The position numbers were made by a program, and so were the translations under genes. Shown here one piece after another: positions 10,045 to 22,310 of a stretch of 64,000 bases of DNA; position 1 is the stretch's first letter; each line of letters starts with the position of its first letter. The DNA is from Pictodentalium vernedei (lineage: Eukaryota; Mollusca; Scaphopoda; Dentaliida; Dentaliidae), in assembly GCA_031216915.1 (NCBI GenBank), contig CM062296.1:458008681-458072680 (forward strand), in the 5' to 3' direction. The notes under the pieces are model-generated. The model worked only from the letters and a program-made list of their open reading frames with translations. It ran no database searches and was not told the DNA's origin.

Positions 10045-13000
10045 TCATTGAAAGGATATTGATCAATTGTTTTAGGAGGAAGTCTTCCTCTGACCTTATT
10101 ATCATTCTATATGTGGTCAGTGTACTCGCATTAACTCCTGTTCTGTATCGTATGATTTCGATGACAATATGGGAAGCGTATGTCACGGTATGTTGTTGGG
10201 GATTTGGACACTCCGGTCCTTTCCCCGCAGGGTCACTCTACTTTATCAATTTCTATTTCAGACGATCAAGATTAGGGTGATGTATCTGTGATGTCTTCCA
10301 ACAGTGTGCCTCCGTCGTCACAATTAATGAAGGGCTAGCGGAAAAGTGCTCATGTAATACGCCAATTGCCTAAGAGGACCCTAGTAGGTTCGACGGCCTT
10401 TGACGTCCGCTAGCTCGCCCGGTGTAGCGTCCATTCACCGAATGGTTCGGCAGCCGGGTTCGTCCGTTGCGGTCTAGAAGGAATTTTGGGGTGATGCGAG
10501 CACTATAAAATTAACTTAATGCACACCCAGTGACGGCGGATCGGAGGGAGAACGGAGGAAGCCTTTTAGTCCGGTTCATAGCTCGTTCCGGTCCATCCGG
10601 ACGGCAAGCGAGAGAGGCCCCTCTCTCGTTCAACAACATCTGGCCCCAGATGTTGTGGTACAAATGTGTTGTTAGCGGAGCATACGTCCGTCGCTCGGGA
10701 CGCTCCGTTGTATAGGCAGTCCGCTGAGACTGCTAAGGCTTCCTCTTCTCATCAGCGCACACGACCGCACCTTGGCTGCGTGACCGCCGATATATTACCA
10801 GCTTCGCCGATCAAGGATTCTTCGGCGACCAGGTCACACCATCCGGCAGCCAGGGATTCGAGACCGATGGACTCCGGACGTTCGCATAGGAAGTATGCGG
10901 GAGCCATCTGATGCGGAGCTGCCCTCGGCGAAGCACCGATAGACTGCGCCTCCGCAGGTCTCGACGCCGGACATTCTTGTGCACATAGCACAGCTTATCG
11001 CAGCATCCCAGCAGCCGACAGAAACGGTGTCGGATCGAGAATTATCCGACAGCGCTGGGTCGGTAGCCGGGGACTCGAGGCCTGCAGACTCCGGACGTTC
11101 GCATAGGAAGTGTGCGGGAGTCAACGTACACGGAGCTTCCAGCGGCAATGCATCGTAAGTCCGCTACGGCACAGGCCTCGGGAACGGACGTGCTTTCCTT
11201 AATAGCACAGTTTATCGCAGCATCCCAGCATCAACTGAATCTGTCGCATATATTTTATCCGACGATGCTGGGTCGGGACGCTCCGCGGAAGCGGGTACGG
11301 ACGTCCGAAAGTTTCATCCGGTCCGACGGGATACCGAAAGGGATTCGGTGGATTTCAAGCTTTCCCTTTCGGAACAACATATGCTGCGATGCCGGATAAG
11401 AAACTGATAGCGTCGGTGGACTTAGAAATTTTTGGTTCGGTTCAGGGACATCGTCCCTCAGTTCCGACATAATCCAATAATGTCACACAAACTTTCGAAT
11501 TATTGAACGACGCTATATATATTATTATTTTATGCTTGCTATCCAAGCATTTCTGGTTTCTTGTTCGAAGAGTTATGGAGATGTCTTTCAAAAGTGTGCC
11601 TCTGTCGTCATAGTTAATGAAGAGTTAGCGGCAATAAGTGCTCATGGAATATGTCTATCGCTTACGGAATGACATTCGCTAGCTCACCCGGTGTAGCATA
11701 CATTCATCGAATGGTTCGGCTGCCGGGTTCGTCCGTTGCGGTCTAGGAAGGAGATTTGGGTGATGCGAGCACTTTAATTACTTTAGTACTCACCCAGTGA
11801 CGGCAGATTGAGGACAGATCGGAGGAAGCCAACAACATAGGGGACCGCATGTTGTGGTTCAGATATTTTACATTCGGAGCATATGTCCGTTGCTCGGGAC
11901 GCTCCGTTATATTGACAGTCCGAGAGACTGTCTTTAATGCTTCCTCATCCTCACAGCAGGGCACACGACCGCACATTGGCTACGTGACCTCGAGTATCCG
12001 ATCAGTTTCGGCATTCAGTGATTCCACAGCGAATAGGTCGCGCCATCCGGTAGCCAAGGGACACGAGGCCTATACACTCCGTTCGCTCGCATATTGGAAG
12101 TATGCACGGGGTAACGATCTCGGAGCTTCCTGCGGCAATGCATTGTAAGACCGCTGCTCCTCAGGCCTCGGTGACGGACGTGCTATCCGAGTTAGCACAG
12201 TTGTTTCGCAGCATCCCAGCAATTGACGGTTTCTCGGTCGAATCAGGAATTATCCGACGGCGCTGGGTCGGTGCGGTCCGCAGTTGCATCAAGCTACGGA
12301 CGACCGAACGCTTTATAGGGTCCGACAGGATGGCGAAAGGGATTCGAAAGATTTCGAGTTTTCCCTTTAGTAGTATCGGAAGATGCCTTTCATATCTTCT
12401 GGCTTTTCTTCCAGTGATTATTTTTCGGACTTCATTGCTGCGATCTTGGATAAGAGACTTATAGCGTCATTGGACTCGGATTTTTCGATCGGTACAGGGA
12501 CTTTGTCCCTGACTTACCGACGCAGTCCAATATTGTCATTACAACATGTGTTTTATTTTTCGACGCTATATATTATATATATATATACAAGCCTGCTACT
12601 AAGCATGATAGTTTAGTTTCTTGTCCGCGTGGCTCATTTCTGCCATTTTATCTTTTTTACATATAGTTTATTTTGGCAGAGCAGGGCAAACCGAGAGTTC
12701 ATATGCGTCTAGACGGTGTGATTAAAGACTGCATATATTCTTTTTCGCCGTTTATGTCTTTTCCAATTTCAATATTGGGAACGACATTATGTATAGTAGA
12801 CTTAACTTAGACGTTTTATTATACGTAATCCGCCTTACTGAGGCGTTATCATTACGTCTTCAAGAAAAGATTTACGGGATATTATTCTCAATGTAATTTC
12901 TTTTGAGGGCAGTATTTTGTTCACGTATAACTCCGCCCTTCAGTGGCTGATTGGAGTGTTTAGACGTGATGCAGCCCTAGCTACATCCACGCGTGGATAG

Positions 13001-13082
13001 TAGGTTAAGAACTCTCTCAGAGTCGCTTCGTTCTCGGAGGAGCTTCTCTTCGACGGCAACTTTCCGGCAATCCATGAATTGC
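10045..13082 (+). pseudogene. gag relic of DIRS-2, duplicated and chimeric
   Basis: The start codon is destroyed (CATTGAAAGG where intact copies have CAATGAAAGG). The N-terminal half of gag occurs twice: the GCTAGCGG(A/C)A block appears near 10335 and again near 11625. Inside the first unit, about 10665-11065 is almost identical to young DIRS-8 gag (62380-62780). It ends abruptly at TCGGTAGCC, where the sequence jumps back to an upstream position of the old gag type. Many stops and frameshifts follow. The relic ends in the Gag segment before the Arg-rich tail, where it is joined to RNase H sequence. No protein can be made. Confidence 0.85.
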
Positions 13083-13990
13083 TTGGTTTATACATTCTCT
13101 TGTCTATCTACTGTTACAAGAGATTCAGACTGGGGCAAACATTCGGTGGTTGACTCAGAGAGTGCCGCCGCAGTTGCCGGACCCTAGTGTGGCTGTTATG
13201 ACGGTTGCCAGTCAAACAGATTGGGATATATACTGATCCCTACGGATTCGAAGTGCCAGGGTCTTTGGGTTCCGCAGTCTTTTAGCTATCAGTTTAACTT
13301 CCGCGGAATAATGTTTTTTAGGCTTGCTTTATGTCATTGCATGAACATTATTCAGAAATGCATGCCCAAATTCCTGTCCTTTAATTCGACAGTAGTGGCG
13401 TATCTCCGGAACCAGGGAGGCACTCTTTCGTTTCCGTTATTCAATTTAATGGAAAGAATCCGTCTGTTGGTTATAGTACACCAAGTTCAGTTTTGGTCCG
13501 TCATATTCGGGGTCGTCTGATTGTTTTATCGCACTCCCGTTCTCTTACGGGTCGCTTGTTGCTGTCAGAATGGACTCTCAACAAACAAGTATTTAATCAG
13601 ATTTGCTATCTATGGGAGCGCCCAATGATGTTTTATTATGACACAGCTTGCTAATCAATTGCAGACGTATGTGTTGGCTTGTCCAGATCTCTGAGCTAAT
13701 ACTGTTAACGCTCTATTGATCTATAGGACGCAATGATAGGATACGCGTATCCTCCGGCGCTGTTGTTTTAGCAGGTATTGCTAAGATAAACAACCACAAT
13801 ACATTTCTGTTGATAGCATCTCTATCTTCACAGAGATCATGAGTAATTTACTCTCTTGTCTACTGTGGATCTTAACGTGAAATCTTCCTCTATGTGAGGA
13901 TCTTTTTTCACTGGGTAAATCGTGTCATCTTTATCACAACCAGCAAGGTCGCAACCTTCATGTATTCCGTTGTGTGGTCCGTATTGCATT
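13083..13990 (+). pseudogene. RNase H-MT relic of DIRS-2
   Basis: This starts within the sequence equivalent to DIRS-1 position 2510, just before the RNase H Asp motif. The RT domain with YLDD is absent. Decayed remains of the RNase H motifs (SQTDWDI, NSTVVAYLRNQGG) and of the MT segment (GATAGGATACGCGTATCCTC) are visible with frameshifts, most of which are shared with DIRS-4. Confidence 0.8.
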
Positions 13991-14976
13991 GTAAGCACTG
14001 TACTGGACGAGCTTTGGACGCGATTTCTTACTATAGGAGATCCTCTTCTTCGCTATTCTATGCGACTAAAGTGGAGGCTCTTCCGTCGTGGTGTAGGGAT
14101 CATTATGTTCATATGGTTGATCCCTCCATACTACGCATTGCTAGTTTTTAGTATACTTGTTTCACAAGATCTACTGCAGCCTGTTGTTATTTAGGTTATA
14201 GGTTTATGTTACCTCATACCTATGCACTCTACGATAGTTTACAATTGAGTCTTTTGTCTCTTTATCTAAGTCAGTTAGTAACTTTTTGATAAATAGACTT
14301 AGAATCTTTAGATTAAATTCCTATACGGATTTTAACTTCGGTTCTTATTTAGCTAAGTAATCATTTGAGCCTCTGGAAACAGTAGTTTTCAAATTCTGAC
14401 CTTTTAGACAGTAATTCTGTTGGTTTCTCTTTTACTGTAGAGTCAGTGAGTTTCATGCACTATCGATGGATGATTTTCACTTTCATAGTTTCGGAATCAA
14501 TACTTCCGTTACTATTTAGGTTGGATTGTTGCATAAGAGTTAGGCTCCTATTATCCGGAACCTATTATTTTAAGGTCCTTCCGTCTTCGTATGGGCATAG
14601 GCCTTTACTCTTTCCGGGTACAGTTTATGTATTTATAAACAGATATCTGTTTATTACAAGGGCGTAAGCTTCTTCTGTCTTTGATGTCTAGTAGAAGGAC
14701 GTTACGCTCCATTTTATTGTTAATCGATTCTATTAACTAGCGTACTGCTTATGGTATATCATTGGCTTAGCAGTTGTGCTTAAGATTTCGGCTCTTGAAG
14801 TAAGAGTTCTTCTACTTCTTGGGCTTACATTAATAGTGTTGCTATTATAGATTTTTGAAGGCTGCTCATTGCGCTCAGCCATCCATTCATGAATTTTATC
14901 TCAGAAATATCGAGTCCATTTCTGGAGGCCTCTATTGTTAGGTCTATTATCTACTGCTCAGAATGTCATTCACTTA
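13991..14976 (+). pseudogene. tyrosine recombinase relic of DIRS-2
   Basis: It aligns by eye with intact YR from the ISNCRRTSS region to the final Val-His-stop. It has numerous stops and frameshifts, for example in the box I region (14430-14465). Most lesions are the same as in DIRS-4, so decay came before the split of the two copies. Confidence 0.8.
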
Positions 14977-15556
14977 ACAGTTGCTACTATAGCTAGGTAG
15001 GCTGTCTGTTTCGGCAGTGTCTCCGTTCGGCTGCCCTCTTCGCTCTGGGCTATTTGACCCAGGGCAAGAAAAAGGGGGGGGGAGGGTGTTCCCTTGGGTC
15101 ACCTGTTTTTACTATGAAAACAAGGGGATACCTCCTCCGGAGTTAGTAATTCTGAGCTGTTATTGGGATGGTTGTTTAGTGAGAAGTTTAAGTTTATAAA
15201 ATTCATTCAAGTCTTAGTTTTTAAAGTATAGCTTTTGAATATTGCATATGTCAACGGACATGATTATGCAATTCTCACACACTTTTAGGAGTATAAGAGT
15301 CTCTATTCTCTAGACTTACTTTATTATTGGCTTACTTTAAAAATTATTAGTATAAGGATTATTGGATATTAATAGAGTACATGGATGTATGAAGCTCAAT
15401 TTTTGGAAGGTGTTGTATCTTTCTAATTTATCATAAATAAGAAAGATACATGTAAGGCCTATTACTTCTTTTCCCTACAGGGGATGACTCTATTTTATTT
15501 TTTTGAGCGTATTCCATTTTGCTCTATGTCCTTGGCCCTCCAGCCTTTTTACTATT

Positions 15557-15645
15557 CAGCTATGTCTGGGTCATTGGTACAGTATAAAAATGTTAAAAAA
15601 TTTATAGTAATTTATATATTTTTTATACTTACCAATGACCCAGAC
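15557..15645 (+). repeat. ICR of DIRS-2
   Basis: This 89-bp region is complementary to both ends of DIRS-2, from CAGCTATGTCTGGG to CCAATGACCCAGAC. It carries the element-specific TATG variant that is also present in its own LITR (CATAGCTGG) and RITR. Confidence 0.9.
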
Positions 15646-15719
15646 GGGGATGGCCCTCCCAGGAGTTGGGAACTCTTGCCTCCCCGCTGAGTACATAGCG
15701 CTTACCAGGCACTGGTTAT

Positions 15720-15947
15720 TAGAATGATAAATGGCGCCAATTTCGGAACGTCCTGGACACTGCGCATGCGCAGTGGGGGCGAGGTGTGGAGGGCCTTTCA
15801 GGACATGTTTTCTTTAGTTTTAGATGCAAATTTTGGGGATTGGGGGGCAAAATTTGTGTTTGGCCCTATATTTTAAGAGTTAGCACCAGCTATGTCTGGG
15901 TCATTGGTAAGTATAAAAAATATATAAATTACTATAAATTTTTTAAC
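15720..15947 (+). repeat. right inverted terminal repeat of DIRS-2
   Basis: This is the inverted partner of 8954-9155 with matching private variants. It contains ACTGCGCATGCGCAGT at 15759-15774 and ends TTTTTTAAC. Confidence 0.9.
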
Positions 15948-16154
15948 TTTCTGGCTATTTCTGAGCCACTTTCATCTCGGATAAAACTTGCATTCTGCCA
16001 GTTTATTTTTGGGGGCACTGGCACACACTTTTCGTTACCCCTCTTGTAAGTGAAAGATCTGCACACCATCACTATGGAGCCTTCTTTATCAGTTTATATA
16101 AAACCCCGAAAAAAGAGTAAATAACTTGATTTTCTTATTTCTTTGATTTTTTAG

Positions 16155-16383
16155 GCATGTCTTATTGACTGCTGGGCCATATTTTACTGAATCAATGTGG
16201 CAGATTACAGCTGATTCGCTCAAGAGAGTTCTTGAAGTCACAACTTACAGTTTAAGACAACTTATGATATTGTTCAATGAAGGCTCGGAGAACTTTTATG
16301 GTGACAGAGGACAAGTGAAAGTTGCCACAAGAAAAGATTGTACAGTGATGGAGTGTGAAAGACTGAGGCAGTTAGCTCAACAG
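16155..16383 (+). CDS. internal exon of a host gene
   Basis: This is an open 229-bp segment after a pyrimidine-rich acceptor (TTTGATTTTTTAG) and before the donor CAG|GTAAAA. It begins with the last base of a codon and ends in phase 0. The product includes GPYFTESMWQITADSLKRV, TTYSLRQLMILFNEGSENF, YGDRGQVKVATRKDCTVMEC and ERLRQLAQQ. It has normal protein composition, unlike the DIRS frames. The next exon appears to be 57703-57836, which starts in phase 0. The pattern recalls the C-terminal region of BIG/ARFGEF-family proteins (ARFGEF3-like), but I could not test this and the identity is tentative. That it is a real exon is much more certain. Confidence 0.75.
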
Positions 16384-16781
16384 GTAAAAGATGTTCTAAA
16401 TGAAAAATCTGTCTACACAGTTGATGACATTCACCTGCATTTCTTGATTCACTGATAAAACAGGGATAAGAAGAAAGCTCTGCTGAAACTCCCAACGAAC
16501 AAAAACCTCACAAAAAGTAGCATGTGGTACTACAAAATAATGTAAAGTTCAAGATGGATGACATCATTCATCATTATGGGGGCAGATTTATGTTTGTTTA
16601 AATCAAGTCCCTGGATTTATATTTGGACTCCCTATTGCAGCCCAAATTTTAACTTAGTGCAATATGAGAAATATTCTTCAAAGATCTTCAGATCCACCAG
16701 GCAGAATCTTTTGATATTTGGTATGTTGGGTTACTATGATTCCTAGATTAAAGTTTGTTCAAGTTGTGATGCTCAACTGAT
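16384..16781 (+). other. intron start, no other gene seen
   Basis: This follows the donor GTAAAAG. The reading frame runs on 24 codons into the intron by chance. The sequence is anonymous up to the insertion point of DIRS-3. Confidence 0.55.
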
Positions 16782-16985
16782 ATTTTTATACTGCACCAAT
16801 GACCCAGACTTAGCTGGTGCAAACTCCATTAAATTCAGGGCCAAACACAAATTTTGCCCCCCCCCCAATCCCCAAAATTTGCATCAAAAACCGAAAATTA
16901 GATGTCCTGGTAGGTCCTCCATACTTTTACTGTACTGTGCATGCGCAGTGTCAAGGAGGTCTCGAAATTTCCGCCAAAATGTCAT
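16782..16985 (+). repeat. left inverted terminal repeat of DIRS-3
   Basis: Diverged LITR with the palindrome slightly altered (ACTGTGCATGCGCAGT, 16934-16949) and a lengthened C run in the CCCCCCAATCCCC block. The RITR partner is lost because the element is 3'-truncated. Confidence 0.85.
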
Positions 16986-17365
16986 TATTTGTTTGGCCCT
17001 GTAAATAGTGTCACCTCACTGATATTTGTGCTGTAAATCTCAGTTTTAATGATGCCAGACACATAATTATGAGAGAAATGGTGGATATGAAGTGCATTTA
17101 GGATGAGGAGAGGAGAAAAACAGTGGTTTCTGATGTTCAGGGCTGTAACTTGAAATTTTTTTTATGAAAATTTTTTCATGTTGCCTATTTTCGAGGCATA
17201 GCCCTGTTGTTGTCATTCTTGCTATGAATGTTCCATTGTTTGATCAGTGTTTCCTCTCTCCCTTTCCTTCATTCCCCCCTAGCTATTCTCCGATGCTTTT
17301 GGCTTATTTTTTGTAATGTTTATTACTAAAATTTCTTGGGAGTTTTGGTTTGGTAACAGAATTAT
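16782..17365 (+). mobile_element. DIRS-3, 5' fragment (LITR and leader), split by DIRS-4
   Basis: Starts at ATTTTTATACTGCACC and follows the LITR and leader of a full DIRS element to TAACAGAATTAT, where DIRS-4 begins. The leader resumes at 24261 with TTTCTGTTCTTTCCCC. Uninterrupted copies read ACAGAATGTTTTCTGTT at this place (50195 and 61253), so the two parts belong to one element. Confidence 0.9.
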
Positions 17366-17567
17366 ATTTTTATACTGTACCAATGACCCAGACATAGCTG
17401 GTGCTAACTCTTAAAATATAGGGCCAGACACAAATTTTGCCCCCCAATCCCCAAAATTTGCATCTAAAACCAAAGAAAACATGTCCTGAAAGGCCCTCCA
17501 CACTTCGCCTCTACTGCGCATGCGCAGTGTCAAGGACATTCCGAAATTGGCGCCATTAATCATTCTA
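17366..17567 (+). repeat. left inverted terminal repeat of DIRS-4
   Basis: Carries the palindrome ACTGCGCATGCGCAGT at 17513-17528. It shares the private variants CTTCGCCTCTACTG and GGCGCCATTAATCATTC with its own RITR. Confidence 0.9.
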
Positions 17568-18011
17568 AGTTTGGCCCTTCATCAGTTAACATCTGACTGA
17601 TCTTTGTGCTTGTAAATCTCAGTTTAAATGATGCCAGACACATAAATTTTTGTGAAATGGTGATTCTAAGGAGGATAGAGAAGGAGGAGAGGAAAAAATG
17701 TGTGACAGAATATTATCAGGGCTGTAACTTAAAAATTTTTAATGAAATCATGTTAAGTTACCTATTTTCGAGGCAGCAGCCATTTTGTTGTCATTCTGAT
17801 TATTTAGTTACACTGTTTTTTAAGTGTTTTCCTCTCTCCCTGTCCTTTAAGTCCCCCCTTGCTATTCTCCCATGCTTTTGGCATAGTTTTTGTAATTATT
17901 ATTACTAAATTTTCTTGGGAGTTTTGGCTGAATAACAGAATGAATTCTGTTCTTTTCCCCATGTTTATGTCTTCACCTACGGGTGGTTAGGCGTTGTGTT
18001 CTGCATCTACC

Positions 18012-18061
18012 ATCTGATGTTCTGCAGTTTCTTCCCTGGAAGTCTCTGTTTTGCATCAGAT
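18012..18061 (+). other. conserved 5' leader hairpin, DIRS-4
   Basis: Outer stem ATCTGATG/CATCAGAT, in the same position as in the other copies. Confidence 0.6.
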
Positions 18062-18447
18062 AGTTTATTTTTGGTAACTGATTCCGGGCCTGGGTGCCTG
18101 GAGTCTTATTTTAGTGTTTTTACATTCATTGTTTACATTTACAACAGCCCTCTGTGTGAGGGGGGGGATTTCTGGAAAATAATATCTTGATGTTATTTTA
18201 ATCATAACTAGATAGATTATTATTGTTCGTAAGTGTTGAATAAATTGTTTAAAATATTTTTAAAATTTTTGTCCACACTTAGGCTTGGGATCCATTGGGG
18301 CTCAACGTTACTTTTCAGTTCTGAAAAAATATTTTTTCAAAATATTTTGATTTCAATTATTTTTTTCTATATTAATGGATCAAATTATTATTATGTATTT
18401 TGATTGCCAGGGGTTAGTGCGAGTACCAGGACTTGTTTTTTTTTCAC

Positions 18448-21385
18448 ATTGAAAGGATATTGATCAATTGTAATAAGAGGAAGTCTTCCTCTGACTTTAT
18501 AATCATTCTATATGTGGTCAGTGTACTCGCATTAACTCCTGTTCTGTATCGTATGATTTCGATGACAATATGGGAAGCGTATGTCACGGTATGTTATTGG
18601 GGAATTGGACACTCCGGTCCTTTCCCCGCAGGGTCACTCTACTTTATCAATTTCTATTTCAGACGATCAAGATTAGGGTGATGTATCTATGATGTCTTCC
18701 AACAGTGTGCCTCCGTCGTCACAATTAATGAAGGGCTAGCGGAAAAGTGCTCATGTAAATACGCCAATTGCCTAAGAGGACCCTAGTAGGTTCGACGGCC
18801 TTTGACGTCCGCTAGCTCGCCCGGTGTAGCGTCCATTCACCGAATGGTTCGGCAGCCGGGTTCGTCCGTTGCGGTCTAGAAGGAATTTTGGGGTGATGCG
18901 AGCACTATAAATCAACCTAATGCACACCCAGTGACGGCGGATCGGAGGGAGAACGGAGGAAGCCTTTTAGTCCGGTTCATAGCTCGTTCTGGTCCATCCG
19001 GACGGCGAGCGAGAGAGGCCCCTCTCTCGTACAACAACATCTGGCCCCAGATGTTGTGGTACAAAATGTTTCGCATTCGGAGCATACGTCCGTCGCTCAG
19101 GACGCTCCGACATATAGTCAGTCCGGAATAGACTGTCAATAAGGCTTCCTCATTCTCATGGTAGCGCACACGACCGCCGCTCTTGGCTACGTGACCACAG
19201 ATATCCAGTCAGCTTCGCCAGTCAGAGAATCATCGGCGACCAGGTCACACCATCCGGTAGCCAGGGACATGAGGCCTGCAGACTCCGGACGTTCGCATAG
19301 GAAGTGTGCGGGAGTCAACGTACACGGAGCTTCCGGCGGCAATGCATCGTAAGACCGCTACTGCACAGGCCTCGGGAACGGACGTGCTTTCCTAAATAGC
19401 ACAGTTTATCCCAGCATCAACTGAATCTGTCGCATATTTTTTATCCGACGATGCTGGGTCGGGACGCTCCGCGGAAGCGGGTACGGACGTCCGAATATTT
19501 CATCCGGTCCGACGGGATACCGAAAGGGATTTGGAGGATTTCGAGCTTTCCCTTTCGGAACTACATATGCTGTTGTGTATGTCATCTGACTTGGTCTTCT
19601 ACAGCTTCTTTCGTCGGACCAGATTGCTGCGATGCCGGATAAGAAACTGATAGCGTCGGTGGACTTAGAAATTTTTGGTTCGGTTCAGGGACATCGTCCC
19701 TCAGTTCCGACATAGTCCAATAATGTCACACAAACTTTTGAATTATTGAACGACGCTATATATATTATTATTATATGCTTGCTATAACCAAGCATTTCTG
19801 GTTTCTTGTTCGCAAAGTTACGGAGATGTCTTTCAAAAGTGTGCCTCTGTCGTCATAGTTAATGAAGAGCTAGCGGCAATAAGTGCCCATGGAATATGTC
19901 TATCGCCTACGGAGTGACATTTGCTAGCTCACCCGGTGTAGCGTGCTTTCATCGAATGGTTCGGCTGCCGGGTTCGTCCGTTGCAGTCTAGGAAGGAGAT
20001 TTGGGTGATGCGAGCACTTTAATTACTTTAGTACTCACCCAGTGACGGCAGATTGAGGACAGATCGGAGGAAGCCTGTTAGTCCGGTTCCTGGCTTGTCC
20101 AGGTCCGTCCGGGCTGTGAGCGAGAGAGGTCCCTCTCTCATCCAACAACATAGGGGGCCGCATGTTGTGGTTCTGATATTTTACATTCGGAGCATATGTC
20201 TGTCGGTCGGGACGCTCCGTTATATTGACAGTCCGAGAGACTGTCCATAATGCTTCCTCATCCTCACAGCAGGGCACACGACCGCACATTGGCTACGTGA
20301 CCTCGAGTATCCGATCAGTTTCGTCATTCAGTGATTCCACGGCGAATAGGTCGCGCCATCCGGTAGCCAAGGGACACGAGGCCTATACACTCCGTTCACT
20401 CGCATATTGGTAGTGTGCACGGGGTAACGATCACGGAGCTTTCAGCGGCAATGCATTGTAGGACCGCTTCTCCTCAGGCCTCAGTGACGGACGTGCTATC
20501 CGAGTTAGCACAGTTGTTTCGCAGCATCCCAGCAATTGACAGTTTCTTGGTCGAATCAGGAATTATCCGACGGCGCTGGGTCGGTGCGGTCCGCGGTTGC
20601 ATCAGGTACGGATGACCGAACGCTTTATAGGGTCCGACAGGATGGCGAAAGGGATTCAAAAGATTTCGAGTTTTCCCTTTGTAGTATCGGAAGCTGCCAT
20701 TCATATCTTCTGGCATTATCTTCCAGTGATTGTTATTTCGGACTACATTGCTGCGATGTTGGATAAGAGACTTATAGCGTCATTGGACTCGGAATTTTCG
20801 ATCGGTTCGGGGACATTGTCCCTGACTTACCGACGCAGTCCAATAATTTCATTACAACATGTGTTTTATTTTTCGACGCTATATATGCATACAAGCCTGC
20901 TACCAAGCATGATAGTTTAGTTTCTTGTCCGCGTTGCTCATTTCTGCCGTTTTATCATTTATACGAATAGTTTATTTTGGCAGTGCAGGGCATACCGAGA
21001 GTTCATATGCATCTAGACGGTGTGGTTAAAGACTGGAAATATTCTTTTTCGCCGTCTATGTCTTTTCCAACTTCAATGTTGGAAACGACAATGATGTCTA
21101 GTAGACTTAACTTAGATGCTTTATCATACGGGAGGCGTTATCATTACGTCTTCAAGAAAAGATTTACGGGATATTATTCTCAATGTAATTTCTTTTGAGG
21201 GCAGTAGTTTGTTCACGTATAACTCCGCCCTTCAGTGGCTGATTGGAGTTGGTTAGACGTGACGCAGCCCTAGCTACATCCACACGCGTGGATAGTAAGG
21301 TTAAGAACTCTCTCAGAGTCGCTTCGTTCTCGGAGAAGCTTCTCTTCGACGGCAACTTTTCGGCAATCCATGAATTGCTCGATTT
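18448..21385 (+). pseudogene. gag relic of DIRS-4 with internal tandem duplication
   Basis: The start codon is lost in the same way as in DIRS-2 (CACATTGAAAGG). The block around GCTAGCGGAAAAGTGCTCATG appears at 18735, and its diverged second copy appears at about 19868, roughly 1.13 kb later. The whole N-terminal half is therefore duplicated in tandem. The second unit runs on to the SLRV/GELL region near 21310-21350 and is then joined to RNase H sequence. It is full of stops and cannot be expressed. Confidence 0.85.
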
Positions 21386-22310
21386 ACACGTTCTCTTGTC
21401 TATCTAGTGTTACAAGAGATTCAGACTGGGGCAAACATTCGGTGGTTGACTCAGAGAGTGCCACTGCAGTTGCCGGACCCGAGTGTTGCTGTTATGACGG
21501 TTGCCAGTCAAACAGATTGGGATATAATACTGATCCCAACGGATTCGAAGTGCCACGGTCTTTGGGTTCCGCAGTCTCTTAGCAACCAATTTTCTTCCGC
21601 GGAATAATGTTTTTTAGGCTTGCTTTATGTCATTGCATGAACATTATTCAGAAACGCATGCCCAAATCCTGTCCGTTAATTCGACAGTAGTGGCGTATCT
21701 CCGGAACCAGGGAGGCACTCTTTCGTTTCCGTTATTCAATGTAATGGAAAGAATCCGTCTGTTGGTTATAGTACACCAAGTTCTGTTTTGGTTCGTCATA
21801 TTCCGGGTCGTCTGATTGTTTTACCGGACTCCCGTTCACTTAGGGGTCGCTTGTTGCTGTCAGAATGGACTCTCAACAAACAAGTATTCAATCAGATTTG
21901 CTATCTATGGGAGCGCCCAATGATGATTTATTTACGACACAGCTTGCTAATCAATTGCAGACGTATGTGTTGGCTTGTCCAGATCTCTGAGCTAATGTTG
22001 TTAACACTCTATTGATCTATAGGACGGAATGATAGGATACGCGTATCCTCCGGCGCTGTTGTTTCAGCAGGTATTGCTAAGATAAACAACCACAATACAT
22101 TTCTGTTGATAGCATCTCTATCTTCGCAGAGATCATGGGTAATTTACTCTCTTGTCTACTGTGGGACTTAACGTGAAATCTTCCTCAATGTGAGGATCTT
22201 TTTTCACTGGTTAAATCGTGTCATCTTTATCACAACCCGCAAGGTCGCAACCTTCATGTATTCCGTTGTGTTGTCTGTATTGCATTGTAAGCATTGTACT
22301 GGACGAGCTT
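21386..22310 (+). pseudogene. RNase H-MT relic of DIRS-4
   Basis: Begins near GCTCGATTTACACGTTCTC, equivalent to DIRS-1 position 2510, without any RT domain upstream. Remnants of RNase H (GTGGCGTATCTCCGGAACCA) and of the MT segment (GATAGGATACGCGTATCCTC) are visible. The join is the same as in DIRS-2. Confidence 0.8.

Larger units (their letters stand above)
8954..15947 (+). mobile_element. DIRS-2: RT-deleted DIRS element with intact ends
   Basis: The copy is complete from LITR to RITR (6994 bp), with a well-preserved ICR, but no coding frame survives. Its gag region is partly duplicated. Gag is fused directly to RNase H, so the Gag tail and the entire RT domain are missing. DIRS-4 has the same duplication, the same deletion and the same lost gag start codon. 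The two therefore descend from one already defective element that was copied by proteins supplied in trans. Confidence 0.92.

Noticed and set aside
16384..16455. Extension of the host exon to the stop at 16455
   Set aside because: A good donor CAG|GTAAAA at 16383 and a phase-matched next exon make the extra 24 codons intronic read-through.
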